NCBI GenBank assembly: GCA_902363255.1
Contig: CABIZO010000001.1
Span: 62,001 to 126,000, forward strand
Source of the DNA: Peptostreptococcaceae bacterium
GTDB lineage: Bacteria; Bacillota; Clostridia; Peptostreptococcales; Peptostreptococcaceae
Reading direction: 5' to 3'
Length of the DNA stretch: 64,000 nucleotides
A program made the position numbers and the translations under genes. Under the pieces are notes generated by a model. It had not been told where the DNA came from and ran no database searches. It worked only from the letters and a program-made list of their open reading frames with translations. Numbering within the stretch: position 1 is the first letter of the stretch; the number at the start of each line of letters is the position of its first letter. Positions 49,947-57,862 of this stretch are shown here, one piece after another.

Positions 49947-52102
49947 TTAGATACTTTTAACACCCATTTTGATTTTTAAATCCTTGTAAGTATTTTTTAC
50001 GCACTCTTCAGCATAGTTTTGATCCTCTATTTTTTCTATTTTAACAGCACAATATTTGTACTCTGGAGTTTTTGAAATAGGGTCAAGGCTAGATATGGTA
50101 AGTTCATTACAAGCACCAACCCACCATTGATAAGTCATATAAGTAGCACCTTCTTGAACTCTATCTGTTACTAAGGCTCTTGTTAATACACTACCCCTTC
50201 TAGAACTTACTCGAATTATTTCATTATCAGTAATATCAAGTTTTTGTGCATCCTTATAATTAATTTGTAAATATCCAGGCTCATCTTCCAGCTGAGAAAG
50301 AGTTCTACAGTTACCAGTCATTGTTCTAACAGAGTAATGTCCAACTTCTCTTACAGTTGATAAGCTGAAAGGATATTCATCATCCTCTATTTCATAAGGA
50401 GGTCTCCATTCAGTTGCAAATAATTTACCTCTTCCATTATCAGTAGAGAATTTGCCATCCTTGTGAAGAAACATAGAGCCCTTATCTTCATCAGATTCAC
50501 TTCTACATGGCCATTGAACACAACCTAGTTTATCCATTTTTTCATAAGTAGCACCAAAGAAACTAGGAGTTAAGCTTCTCATTTCATCCCAAATTTCTTC
50601 TGTGTTATTATAGTGCATAGGATATCCCATGGCAGTAGAAACTCTACAAATTATATCCCAGTCAGTTTTCACATCACCCTTAGGTTCTATAGCCTTTCTG
50701 ATTCTTTGGAAACCTCTATCAGCACAAGAATAAACACCATCGTGCTCACCCCAAGATGTAGCTGGTAGAATAACATCAGCATGAAGGGCAGTTTTGTTCA
50801 TAAATATATCCTGTACAACAACAAACTCACAAGCATCTAAAGCTTCTCTTACTTCAGAAGCATCTGGATCACTTTGAACAGGATCTTCACCAAAGATATA
50901 GTAAGCTTTTATTTTATTTTATTTTCTTCTAAAACAGCATGAGGGACTTCTGTTAACTTAACACCTATTTCAGATGGAAGAGTAACTCCCCAAGCTTTTT
51001 CAAATTTAGATCTGATTTCTGGATTAGTAACTTTTTGATATCCTGGATATACATCTGGAAGGGCACCCATGTCGCAAGCACCTTGAACATTGTTTTGACC
51101 ACGAACTGGTCCAATACCAACATTAGGTCTTCCTAAGTTTCCTGTAAGTAAAGCTAAAGATGCTAGACCTTTTACAACATCAACTGCTTGGGAGAATTGG
51201 CAAACACCCATACCGTAAAGAATCATAGAATCTTTTGCTTTTGCATATTCTCTCATTGCTTGTCTTATAGTATCAGCGGGTATATTAGTGTATTTTTCTG
51301 CATATTCAGGAGTGTAAGGCTCAACAATTTTCTTGTATTCCTCAAAATTATCAGTATGATTTGCTACGAAGTCTTTATCATATAAATTTTCATTTATTAA
51401 AACATTGCCAAAGGCGTTAACCAAAATCATATTTGTTCCACCTTTTAAAGCTAAATGCATGTCAGAAATTCTTGCAGTTTCTGTAACTCTAGGATCAATA
51501 GTTATTATTTTAGCGCCTTTTTCTTTTGCTTTAACTATTCTTCTTGCAACTATAGGGTGAGAATCAGCACCGTTATATCCAAATATAAATAATAAACTTG
51601 CATCTTCAATTTCAGGTATAGAGTTAGACATTGCACCGCTACCTAATGAGTAAGCCAAACCGGCTACAGATGGAGCATGTCAAACACGAGCACAGTGGTC
51701 TACATTATTAGTACCAACCGCAGCTCTCATAAACTTTTGCATAATGTAGTTTGCTTCATTTCCTGGGCCTCTTGCAGAACCAGTTCCCATTATTGAATCA
51801 GGACCATATTTTTCTTTGATTTCGTTTAATCTAGATGCTGTATAAGAGATTGCTTCATCCCATTCAACTTCTTCTAAAATTCCATTTTTTCTGATTAAAG
51901 GTTTAGTAAGTCTTGGAGTTAAGATTTGTGGGTCATTTAAAAAATCCCATCCATAATGGCCTTTAAGGCATAATGTCCCTTCATTTGTTCTTCCTTGGGC
52001 GGGTTTGCTTTTTATGATTTGATTTTTTTCTTCATCGACAACTAGATAGAATTGGCATCCAGCACCACAGTAAGGACAAGTGGTTAAAACTTCTTTTTCC
52101 AT
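49947..52102 (-). CDS. fdhF: Formate dehydrogenase H, selenoprotein, with a frameshift
   Basis: Molybdenum/tungsten formate dehydrogenase that interconverts formate and CO2. N-terminal CPYCGAGC and LCLKG hold the [4Fe-4S] cluster. The UGA at 51682-51680 lies in VDHCARV-UGA-HAPSVAGL and codes selenocysteine at the position of E. coli Sec140, with an SECIS hairpin after it. At 50925-50907 a tract of three AAAAT units plus AAAA breaks the frame: with two units it would read EENKIKAYYIFGEDP, as in E. coli FdhF. One extra unit gives a stop at 50911-50909 and a product of 397 residues lacking the last cofactor-binding domains. Repaired, the protein has 716 residues, against 715 in E. coli. A -1 slip on AAA before the stop would also restore the frame. 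All other motifs (STSWGEH-like ATSWGEHDGV, YMTYQWWVGACNELT) are intact. Confidence 0.9.
50907..50925 (-). repeat. AAAAT pentanucleotide repeat that breaks fdhF
   Basis: On the coding strand three AAAAT units followed by AAAA (19 bases). Fourteen bases (two units) would keep the formate dehydrogenase frame. Loss or gain of units by slipped pairing would switch the frame; every third unit count is open. Confidence 0.9.
51640..51682 (-). promoter_or_regulatory. Selenocysteine UGA codon and SECIS element of fdhF
   Basis: After the UGA, GTAGCC pairs with GGCTTAC (one bulged T) around the loop GGTTT. The loop begins 21 bases from the first base of UGA, exactly as in E. coli fdhF, where GGTCT is at the same place. 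The bulged U and the G-U at the loop start are the SelB-binding features. Confidence 0.85.
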
Positions 52103-52663
52103 GAGTTTATCCCCCTTATTATAAAATAATTTACTGATAAATATAATATTTGCCCAATACTAACGAGAATATTGAGCAAATTATTAGCTTAAATATTAGA
52201 TAAAAAGATGATAAAAACCTTTCATAAGGTTTGGATTAAAATTTATTGATTTGAATTAGTCTTATATATAAAAATGTTAAAATATGCTAACTTAATTATA
52301 TCATTTCTTATTCAACTTGAGTGAATATATAATGAATTTTAATTAGAATCAAGAGGGGTATTATTTTCTGAAGAGATAAGATGTATTATATTTCACTTAA
52401 AATATAGCGATTATCTCCAAAGATTTTAGAGGTAATTATTAATTCCTTCTATATTTATACATAGGTTTAGTACTCAGAATTTGAGAAATTTTAATTAAAT
52501 ATTATAAAGATATGTGGTAAAATCATTTTATGATTAAAAATTTATCCTTTTTTGAGTAAAAGCATATACTAAAAGTAAGGATAAAACGTATTATTTTAAA
52601 ATGAGTATAATGTTTACAATTAGTATAGATTAATTAAAGTTAATAATTTGGGAGGAAAATACA
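52103..52663. other. Long intergenic region between divergent fdhF and murB
   Basis: 560 AT-rich bases without a credible open frame. Toward fdhF the minus strand has two hairpins: TTTGCTCAATA with TATTGGGCAAA (52180-52148) and AAACCTT with AAGGTTT (52234-52217) followed by TTTTT, which looks like a terminator in the leader. Toward murB there is TATAAT at 52606-52611 and an inverted repeat TTTATCCTT (52541-52549) with AAGGATAAA (52577-52585). No sigma-54 promoter, FNR or Rex site was recognised. The AOR/moeA leader words are absent. Confidence 0.5.
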
Positions 52664-53578
52664 ATGAATAAAGAATTTATATATAAAGAGTTATTAAATA
52701 TATTAGAGGAAGACAGCATTAAAGTGGATGAACCAATGAAAAAACATATATCTTTTAAGGTTGGAGGTCCAGCTGATTTTCTGCTAAAACCTAAAACTGA
52801 GGAAGAACTAAGCAAAATAATAAAGTTTGTAAAGGAAGAAAATATACCTTTTATAGTAATAGGTAATGGTTCAAATCTTCTAGTAAAAGATGGTGGAATA
52901 AGAGGAATAGTTATAGAATTATCAGATAACTTCAATAATTATGAAATAGAAGGAAATATAATAGAAGCACAAAGTGGAGCATTACTATCTATATTAGGAA
53001 GAAATGCACTTAAAAGTTCTTTAACAGGATTTGAATTTGCATCTGGAATACCAGGAACTCTAGGTGGAGCATTAGCTATGAATGCAGGAGCTTATGGTGG
53101 AGAAATGAAGCAAGTTGTAAAAAATGTAAGACTTATGGATAGAGATGGTAATATATTTGAACTATCAAATGAAGAAATGAAATTTGAATATAGAAGAAGT
53201 ATATTAACAGCAAATGATTATATAGTTTTATCTGCTGTAATAGAATTACAACCAGGTAATGCTGATGAAATAAAAGCAACTATGGTAGATTATGCAAATA
53301 GAAGAACAACTAAGCAACCTTTAAACTTCCCAAGTGCAGGGAGTACATTTAAAAGACCTGAGGGTCACTTCGCAGCAAAATTAATTGATGATTGCGGACT
53401 TAGAGGTCTTAGTCTAAGAGGAGCGCAAGTTTCAGAGAAACATTGTGGATTTGTTATAAATCCTGGAGAAGCTAGTGCGAAGGATATACTAGATTTAATG
53501 TTTATAGTAAAAAGTACAGTAAATGCAAAGTTTGGTGTAATGTTAGAGGAAGAAGTTAAAATTTTAGGAGAGGACTAA
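52664..53578 (+). CDS. murB: UDP-N-acetylenolpyruvoylglucosamine reductase
   Basis: 304 residues, type II MurB. It reduces the enolpyruvyl group to make UDP-MurNAc, a cytoplasmic step in peptidoglycan synthesis, with FAD and NADPH. FAD-binding motifs VGGPADFLLKP, IGNGSNLLVKDGG and SGIPGTLGGALAMNAGAYGGEM (in two parts), and the proton-donor serine in SAGSTFKRPEG, are intact. GGGAGG precedes the start. First gene of a row with the PHP protein, rapZ and yvcK. Confidence 0.96.
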   Translation: MNKEFIYKELLNILEEDSIKVDEPMKKHISFKVGGPADFLLKPKTEEELSKIIKFVKEENIPFIVIGNGSNLLVKDGGIRGIVIELSDNFNNYEIEGNIIEAQSGALLSILGRNALKSSLTGFEFASGIPGTLGGALAMNAGAYGGEMKQVVKNVRLMDRDGNIFELSNEEMKFEYRRSILTANDYIVLSAVIELQPGNADEIKATMVDYANRRTTKQPLNFPSAGSTFKRPEGHFAAKLIDDCGLRGLSLRGAQVSEKHCGFVINPGEASAKDILDLMFIVKSTVNAKFGVMLEEEVKILGED

Positions 53579-53581
53579 TAG

Positions 53582-54298
53582 ATGAAAATTCTAGCTGATT
53601 ATCACACACATACTATATATAGTCATGGTAAAGGAACGATAGAAGATAATGTAAAAATAGCTATTTCAAAAGGGATTGAAACTCTTGGAATATCGGATCA
53701 CAGCTATAAGCATTTAACTTATGGTATTAAGAAGAATGATATATTTAAAATGAGAGAAGAGATAGACCTTCTTAATGAAAAATATAAAGATAAGATTAAA
53801 ATTCTATTGGGAGTAGAGTGTAATATATTAGATGACAAGGGAAATATTGATTATGACGATAAAATAGGATCAGTTTTAGATTATGTTATGGCTGGATATC
53901 ATTTTGGATCAAAACCAACAAACTTAAAATGTTTGCTTAATCATGCTAATAACTATTTTTTAAAATCAAATAAATCGAAGGAATATAATACTTTAGCCGT
54001 AATAAATGCTATGAAAAATAATGATATATTTGTTATCACTCATCCTGGAGATAAGGGTGATGTATATATAGAAGAAATTGCAAAAGCTGCAAAGGAAACA
54101 GACACTAGATTAGAAATAAATAGTAGTCATAAATTTTTAAATGTTGATCAACTAAAGAAAATTGAGCATATAGAAAATACTTTTATAGTAGGTTCTGATG
54201 CTCATATTCCACAAAATGTAGGAAACTTTGATTTAGCGTTAAATACTATTAAAGAAGCAAAAATTGATTTATCATTAATAGAGAATATTAAATTTTAA
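53582..54298 (+). CDS. PHP-domain phosphoesterase
   Basis: 238 residues. The metal-binding PHP motifs are DYHTHTIYSHGKG (residues 5-17), ISDHSYKH, VECNILD, AGYHFG, THPGDKGD and SDAHIP, as in YcdX-type phosphatases and DNA polymerase PHP domains. The substrate is unknown; histidinol phosphatase activity is another possibility but no his genes are near. It starts 3 bases after murB and is cotranscribed. Confidence 0.88.
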   Translation: MKILADYHTHTIYSHGKGTIEDNVKIAISKGIETLGISDHSYKHLTYGIKKNDIFKMREEIDLLNEKYKDKIKILLGVECNILDDKGNIDYDDKIGSVLDYVMAGYHFGSKPTNLKCLLNHANNYFLKSNKSKEYNTLAVINAMKNNDIFVITHPGDKGDVYIEEIAKAAKETDTRLEINSSHKFLNVDQLKKIEHIENTFIVGSDAHIPQNVGNFDLALNTIKEAKIDLSLIENIKF

Positions 54299-54316
54299 CA
54301 AAAAGGGAGTTTACAA

Positions 54317-55174
54317 ATGAAATTTATAATAGTTACTGGACTTTCAGGTTCTGGAAAAAGTGAAGCAATGAGGGCTTTAGAAGACATGGGATTTTATTGT
54401 GTAGATAATTTACCCCCTACTTTAATTCCTAAGTTCGCTGAATTATGTTATCAATCTAATTCAACTATAGATAAAGTCGCACTAGGAATAGATGTAAGAG
54501 GGAGAAAATTCTTTAAAGCATTACATGAAAGTTTAAACACTCTAAGAAAAGATAAATATCCTTTTGAAATACTGTATTTAGATTGTGCTGATGATGTATT
54601 ATTAAAAAGATATAAAATGACTAGAAGGAATCATCCTCTAGCAATTAATAGACAGATACCGGAAGGTATAAAAATGGAAAGAGCAATATTAGAACCATTA
54701 AAAGAAATAGCAGACTGTATAATAGATACATCTAATATGAAACCTAAAGATCTTAAAGAAGAAATAAGTAAAATTTACGCCAATGGAGAAGTTAACAATA
54801 ATTTAACTATTTCTGTAGTTTCATTTGGATTTAAACATGGAATCCCTTCAGATTCTGATTTAGTTTTTGATGTGAGATTCTTGCCAAATCCATACTATGT
54901 TGATGAGCTAAGAAGCAAAACTGGTGAAGATCAAGACGTTAGAGATTATGTTATGAATTCTGAAGTAAGCCATAAATTCTATGAAAAACTATTAGATATG
55001 ATTAATTTCCTAGTCCCTCAATATGTAGAAGAGGGTAAGCATCATTTAGTTATAAGTATAGGATGTACAGGTGGAAGACACAGATCTGTAACAATATCTA
55101 ACCTTATAAGTGATGAACTAATGAAACAGGGGTATAGAGTAGTTAAGAAGCATAGGGATTTTATGCTAAGATAG
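54317..55174 (+). CDS. rapZ: RNase adapter / nucleotide-binding protein RapZ
   Basis: 285 residues. The P-loop VTGLSGSGKSEAMRALED is at residues 5-22, Walker B LYLDCADDVLL, and the C-terminal CTGGRHRSVTISN is the signature of the YvcJ/RapZ family. E. coli RapZ regulates glucosamine-6-phosphate synthase through small RNAs; the Firmicutes relative YvcJ binds nucleotides and influences competence and cell-wall balance. Operon with murB and yvcK; the stop overlaps the region of the yvcK start. Confidence 0.94.
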   Translation: MKFIIVTGLSGSGKSEAMRALEDMGFYCVDNLPPTLIPKFAELCYQSNSTIDKVALGIDVRGRKFFKALHESLNTLRKDKYPFEILYLDCADDVLLKRYKMTRRNHPLAINRQIPEGIKMERAILEPLKEIADCIIDTSNMKPKDLKEEISKIYANGEVNNNLTISVVSFGFKHGIPSDSDLVFDVRFLPNPYYVDELRSKTGEDQDVRDYVMNSEVSHKFYEKLLDMINFLVPQYVEEGKHHLVISIGCTGGRHRSVTISNLISDELMKQGYRVVKKHRDFMLR

Positions 55175-55186
55175 GTGGAGGCAGCT

Positions 55187-56296
55187 ATGGAATATTTGGC
55201 TTATATTATTGATATCCTAGGTATAGTAACTTTAGTTCTAGGTATAACTTTTTTCAGAAGAGCAAAGAAACAAGCAAAAAAAGATGATGAGAGAAAAAAA
55301 ATAGAAATGAATAAGGCTCGTGTAGTAGTAATTGGAGGGGGAACAGGCCAATCAATTTTTTTAAGAGGTCTTAAGAAAATTACACCTAATATCACGGCAG
55401 TGGTTACTGTTGCCGATGATGGTGGAGGTTCTGGAGCATTAAGATCTGATTTAGGAATGCTACCACCAGGAGATATAAGAAACTGTTTATTAGCCCTAGC
55501 TAATACTGAGCCTACTATGCAAGAAGTGATGCAATATAGATTTGAAGAAGGTGGCTTAAAGGGTCAAAGTTTTGGAAACCTTTTTTTAGCAGCCATGAAT
55601 GGACTATATGGAAACTTTGAAACGGCTGTATACAAATTAAGTGAAATTTTTAATATAACGGGTAGAGTTTTACCTGTTACATTACAAAGCATAGATTTAA
55701 TAGCTAAATTGAATAATGGAAATATAATAAAAGGGGAATCTAAGATTCCTAGGGAAGTAAGAAAACAAAAAAGTAAAATTGAAGAAGTATATTTGGAGCC
55801 TAAAGACGCAAAACCTTTAGATGACGTTATTAATTCGATTTATGAAGCAGATTACATTATAATGGGCCCAGGAAGTTTATATACTAGTATAATACCGAAT
55901 TTACTAGTAGAAGGTGTGGTTGAAGCTATAAAAGGGAGTAAAGCAACGAAAATATATATTCCTAATGTAATGACACAACCAGGTGAAACTGATGGATATG
56001 ATGTAATAGACCATATTGAAGCTATAAACAAACATACTAAAGAGAATTTGATTGATTATATTATAGCTAATAATGAAATAATACCTGATAATCAATTTGA
56101 AAAATATAAAAAGGATGGAGCAAATCAAGTATTATTGGATAAAAAGCAGAGAATCACATTAAAGGATATGGGGATAAAAGTAGTCGAAGGAGATTTAATT
56201 GAAATTAAAAATGACTATATTAGACATCACGCAGATTCTATATGTGAAATAATCAACAATTTGGCACTAAGTCATGATTATGACAAGGCAAGGTAA
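55187..56296 (+). CDS. yvcK: Gluconeogenesis factor YvcK, CofD-like
   Basis: 369 residues from the ATG at 55187; AGGTGGAGGC lies in the right place, while a GTG at 55175 overlaps the site. One N-terminal transmembrane segment (about 5-25) is unusual compared with B. subtilis YvcK, which lacks it, but is common in clostridia. The core VVIGGGTGQSIFLRGL, VTVADDGGGSGALRSDLG and PPGDIRNCLLALA bind a UDP-sugar in the known relatives. YvcK is needed for growth on non-glycolytic carbon and for cell shape. Followed by whiA after one NUDIX gene. Confidence 0.94.
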   Translation: MEYLAYIIDILGIVTLVLGITFFRRAKKQAKKDDERKKIEMNKARVVVIGGGTGQSIFLRGLKKITPNITAVVTVADDGGGSGALRSDLGMLPPGDIRNCLLALANTEPTMQEVMQYRFEEGGLKGQSFGNLFLAAMNGLYGNFETAVYKLSEIFNITGRVLPVTLQSIDLIAKLNNGNIIKGESKIPREVRKQKSKIEEVYLEPKDAKPLDDVINSIYEADYIIMGPGSLYTSIIPNLLVEGVVEAIKGSKATKIYIPNVMTQPGETDGYDVIDHIEAINKHTKENLIDYIIANNEIIPDNQFEKYKKDGANQVLLDKKQRITLKDMGIKVVEGDLIEIKNDYIRHHADSICEIINNLALSHDYDKAR

Positions 56297-56361
56297 AAAA
56301 GGATTTTAGAATTTTATGTAGAAATCCTTATTATTATGTTAGTTTTAAGGAGTGAACATCT

Positions 56362-56787
56362 ATGAGAGAAGAAATTAGTGCCGGTGGGGTGGTGTTATTT
56401 GGAAATGCTATTCTTCTACTGAGGAAGTTTAATGGTGATTGGGTATTACCAAAAGGAAAAGTAGAAGAGGGTGAAAATAACGAAGAAGCTGCATTAAGAG
56501 AAGTGTCGGAAGAAACGGGAGTAAAAGCAGAAACATTAAAATATCTTGGAGAAATACATTATACATTTAAAGAAAATTGGGATGAAAACAGAGCTGTTCA
56601 TAAAACTGTATTTTGGTATTTAATGCAGTCTAAAAATATGGACACAGTACCACAAAAAGAAGAAGGATTTGTGGATGCTAAGTTTATTCATATAGATAGA
56701 GTTGTTGATTTAGCAAGATATGATGATGAGAAGGAAATTATTAAGGTGGCTTTAAAAGAAATAAAAAAAAGGTTAAAAAAGAGCTAG
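56362..56787 (+). CDS. NUDIX hydrolase
   Basis: 141 residues. The NUDIX box GKVEEG...REVSEETG is complete (residues 33-56) and ISAGGVVLFGN at the N-terminus matches the MutT/Ap4A-hydrolase types. It hydrolyses a nucleoside diphosphate linked to another moiety; the substrate cannot be told. GGAG before the ATG. It is inserted between yvcK and whiA, which are adjacent in many Firmicutes. Confidence 0.9.
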   Translation: MREEISAGGVVLFGNAILLLRKFNGDWVLPKGKVEEGENNEEAALREVSEETGVKAETLKYLGEIHYTFKENWDENRAVHKTVFWYLMQSKNMDTVPQKEEGFVDAKFIHIDRVVDLARYDDEKEIIKVALKEIKKRLKKS

Positions 56788-56804
56788 AATAATAGGTGGT
56801 ATAT

Positions 56805-57779
56805 ATGTCTTTTTCTACAGAAACTAAAAATGAATTGGCAAGGGTGATGTCTGAAAGCTTATGTTGTAAAAAAGCTGAATTATCAGGAATAGCAAAGCTA
56901 GCTGGTAGTATTCAAATTGCCGGATATAAAAAGATTAACTTGAAAATTTCTACAGAATTAAATTCAGTAGCTAGGAAAGTTTTTAAAATATTGAAATCTG
57001 ATTTTAATATAAATACAACTATTGTAGTTAATAAAAATCAAATGTTAAAAAGAAATAACAGTTATGTGTTAACTGTAAAAAGTGATATGGGATCTGAAGA
57101 GTTAATGAAGACTTTAGGACTTCTAGATAAAGATGAAGATTTCTTACCTTGTCATACAGTGCCATCTTGGGTATATGAAGATGAGGAATGTAAAAAAGCA
57201 TTTATTAGAGGCGCATTTTTAGGTGGAGGATCAATAAGTGATCCAGAAAAAAATTATCACCTAGAATTTGTGGCTAGTAATGAAGAGTTTGCAGAATCTC
57301 TAATGAATTTAATCAACTCTTTAGGATTTAACTCAAAAATAGTATGTAGAAAAAATTCTTATGTTGTATATTTAAAAGAAAGTGAGCAAATATCTGACTT
57401 ATTAAGTCTTATAGGTGGTTTTCAAGCTCTTTTAAGTCTTCAAAATACAAAAATATTAAAGCAAATGAGAAATAATGTAAATAGAATAGTTAATTGCGAG
57501 ACTGCTAATCTTTCTAAAACAGTTAATGCAGCGGTAAGACAAGTGGAAAATATAAAATTAATTCAACAAAAAATGGGTATAAATAAATTACCCCAAAGTT
57601 TACAACAAATAGCTTTATTAAGAGTAGAAAATGAAGATTTAACATTAAAAGAACTGGGAGAATTATTAAATCCTCCGATTAGCAAATCGGGTGTAAATCA
57701 CAGATTGAAAAAGATAGAAGACATAGCTAATGAATTGAGAGATAAAGAATTTGATAGTGAAAATAATAATGAAAATTAA
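56805..57779 (+). CDS. whiA: DNA-binding protein WhiA
   Basis: 324 residues from the ATG at 56805, with TAGGTGGT as its site; a GTG at 56796 falls inside that site. WhiA has a degenerate LAGLIDADG homing-endonuclease-like domain (RGAFLGGGSISDPEKNYHLE near residue 130) and a C-terminal helix-turn-helix (LKELGELLNPPISKSGVNHR). In Firmicutes it binds the nucleoid and supports cell division and chromosome segregation. Operon with rapZ-yvcK as usual. Confidence 0.95.
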   Translation: MSFSTETKNELARVMSESLCCKKAELSGIAKLAGSIQIAGYKKINLKISTELNSVARKVFKILKSDFNINTTIVVNKNQMLKRNNSYVLTVKSDMGSEELMKTLGLLDKDEDFLPCHTVPSWVYEDEECKKAFIRGAFLGGGSISDPEKNYHLEFVASNEEFAESLMNLINSLGFNSKIVCRKNSYVVYLKESEQISDLLSLIGGFQALLSLQNTKILKQMRNNVNRIVNCETANLSKTVNAAVRQVENIKLIQQKMGINKLPQSLQQIALLRVENEDLTLKELGELLNPPISKSGVNHRLKKIEDIANELRDKEFDSENNNEN

Positions 57780-57784
57780 TTATT

Positions 57785-57812
57785 AAGGGGGTTATAATAT
57801 ATAGCCTCTTTT
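57785..57812 (+). terminator. Terminator after whiA
   Basis: AGGGGGTTATA pairs with TATAGCCTCTT (two G-U pairs) and is followed by TTTTTT. Confidence 0.75.
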
Positions 57813-57862
57813 TTAATTGGATAATATGATAAAATAAGTTTATAAATTTAGGAGGTGAGATA

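Noticed and set aside
51680..51682. In-frame stop in fdhF as a nonsense mutation
   Set aside because: Context, position and downstream SECIS match the known selenocysteine codon, so it is decoded as Sec. The real defect is the later frameshift.
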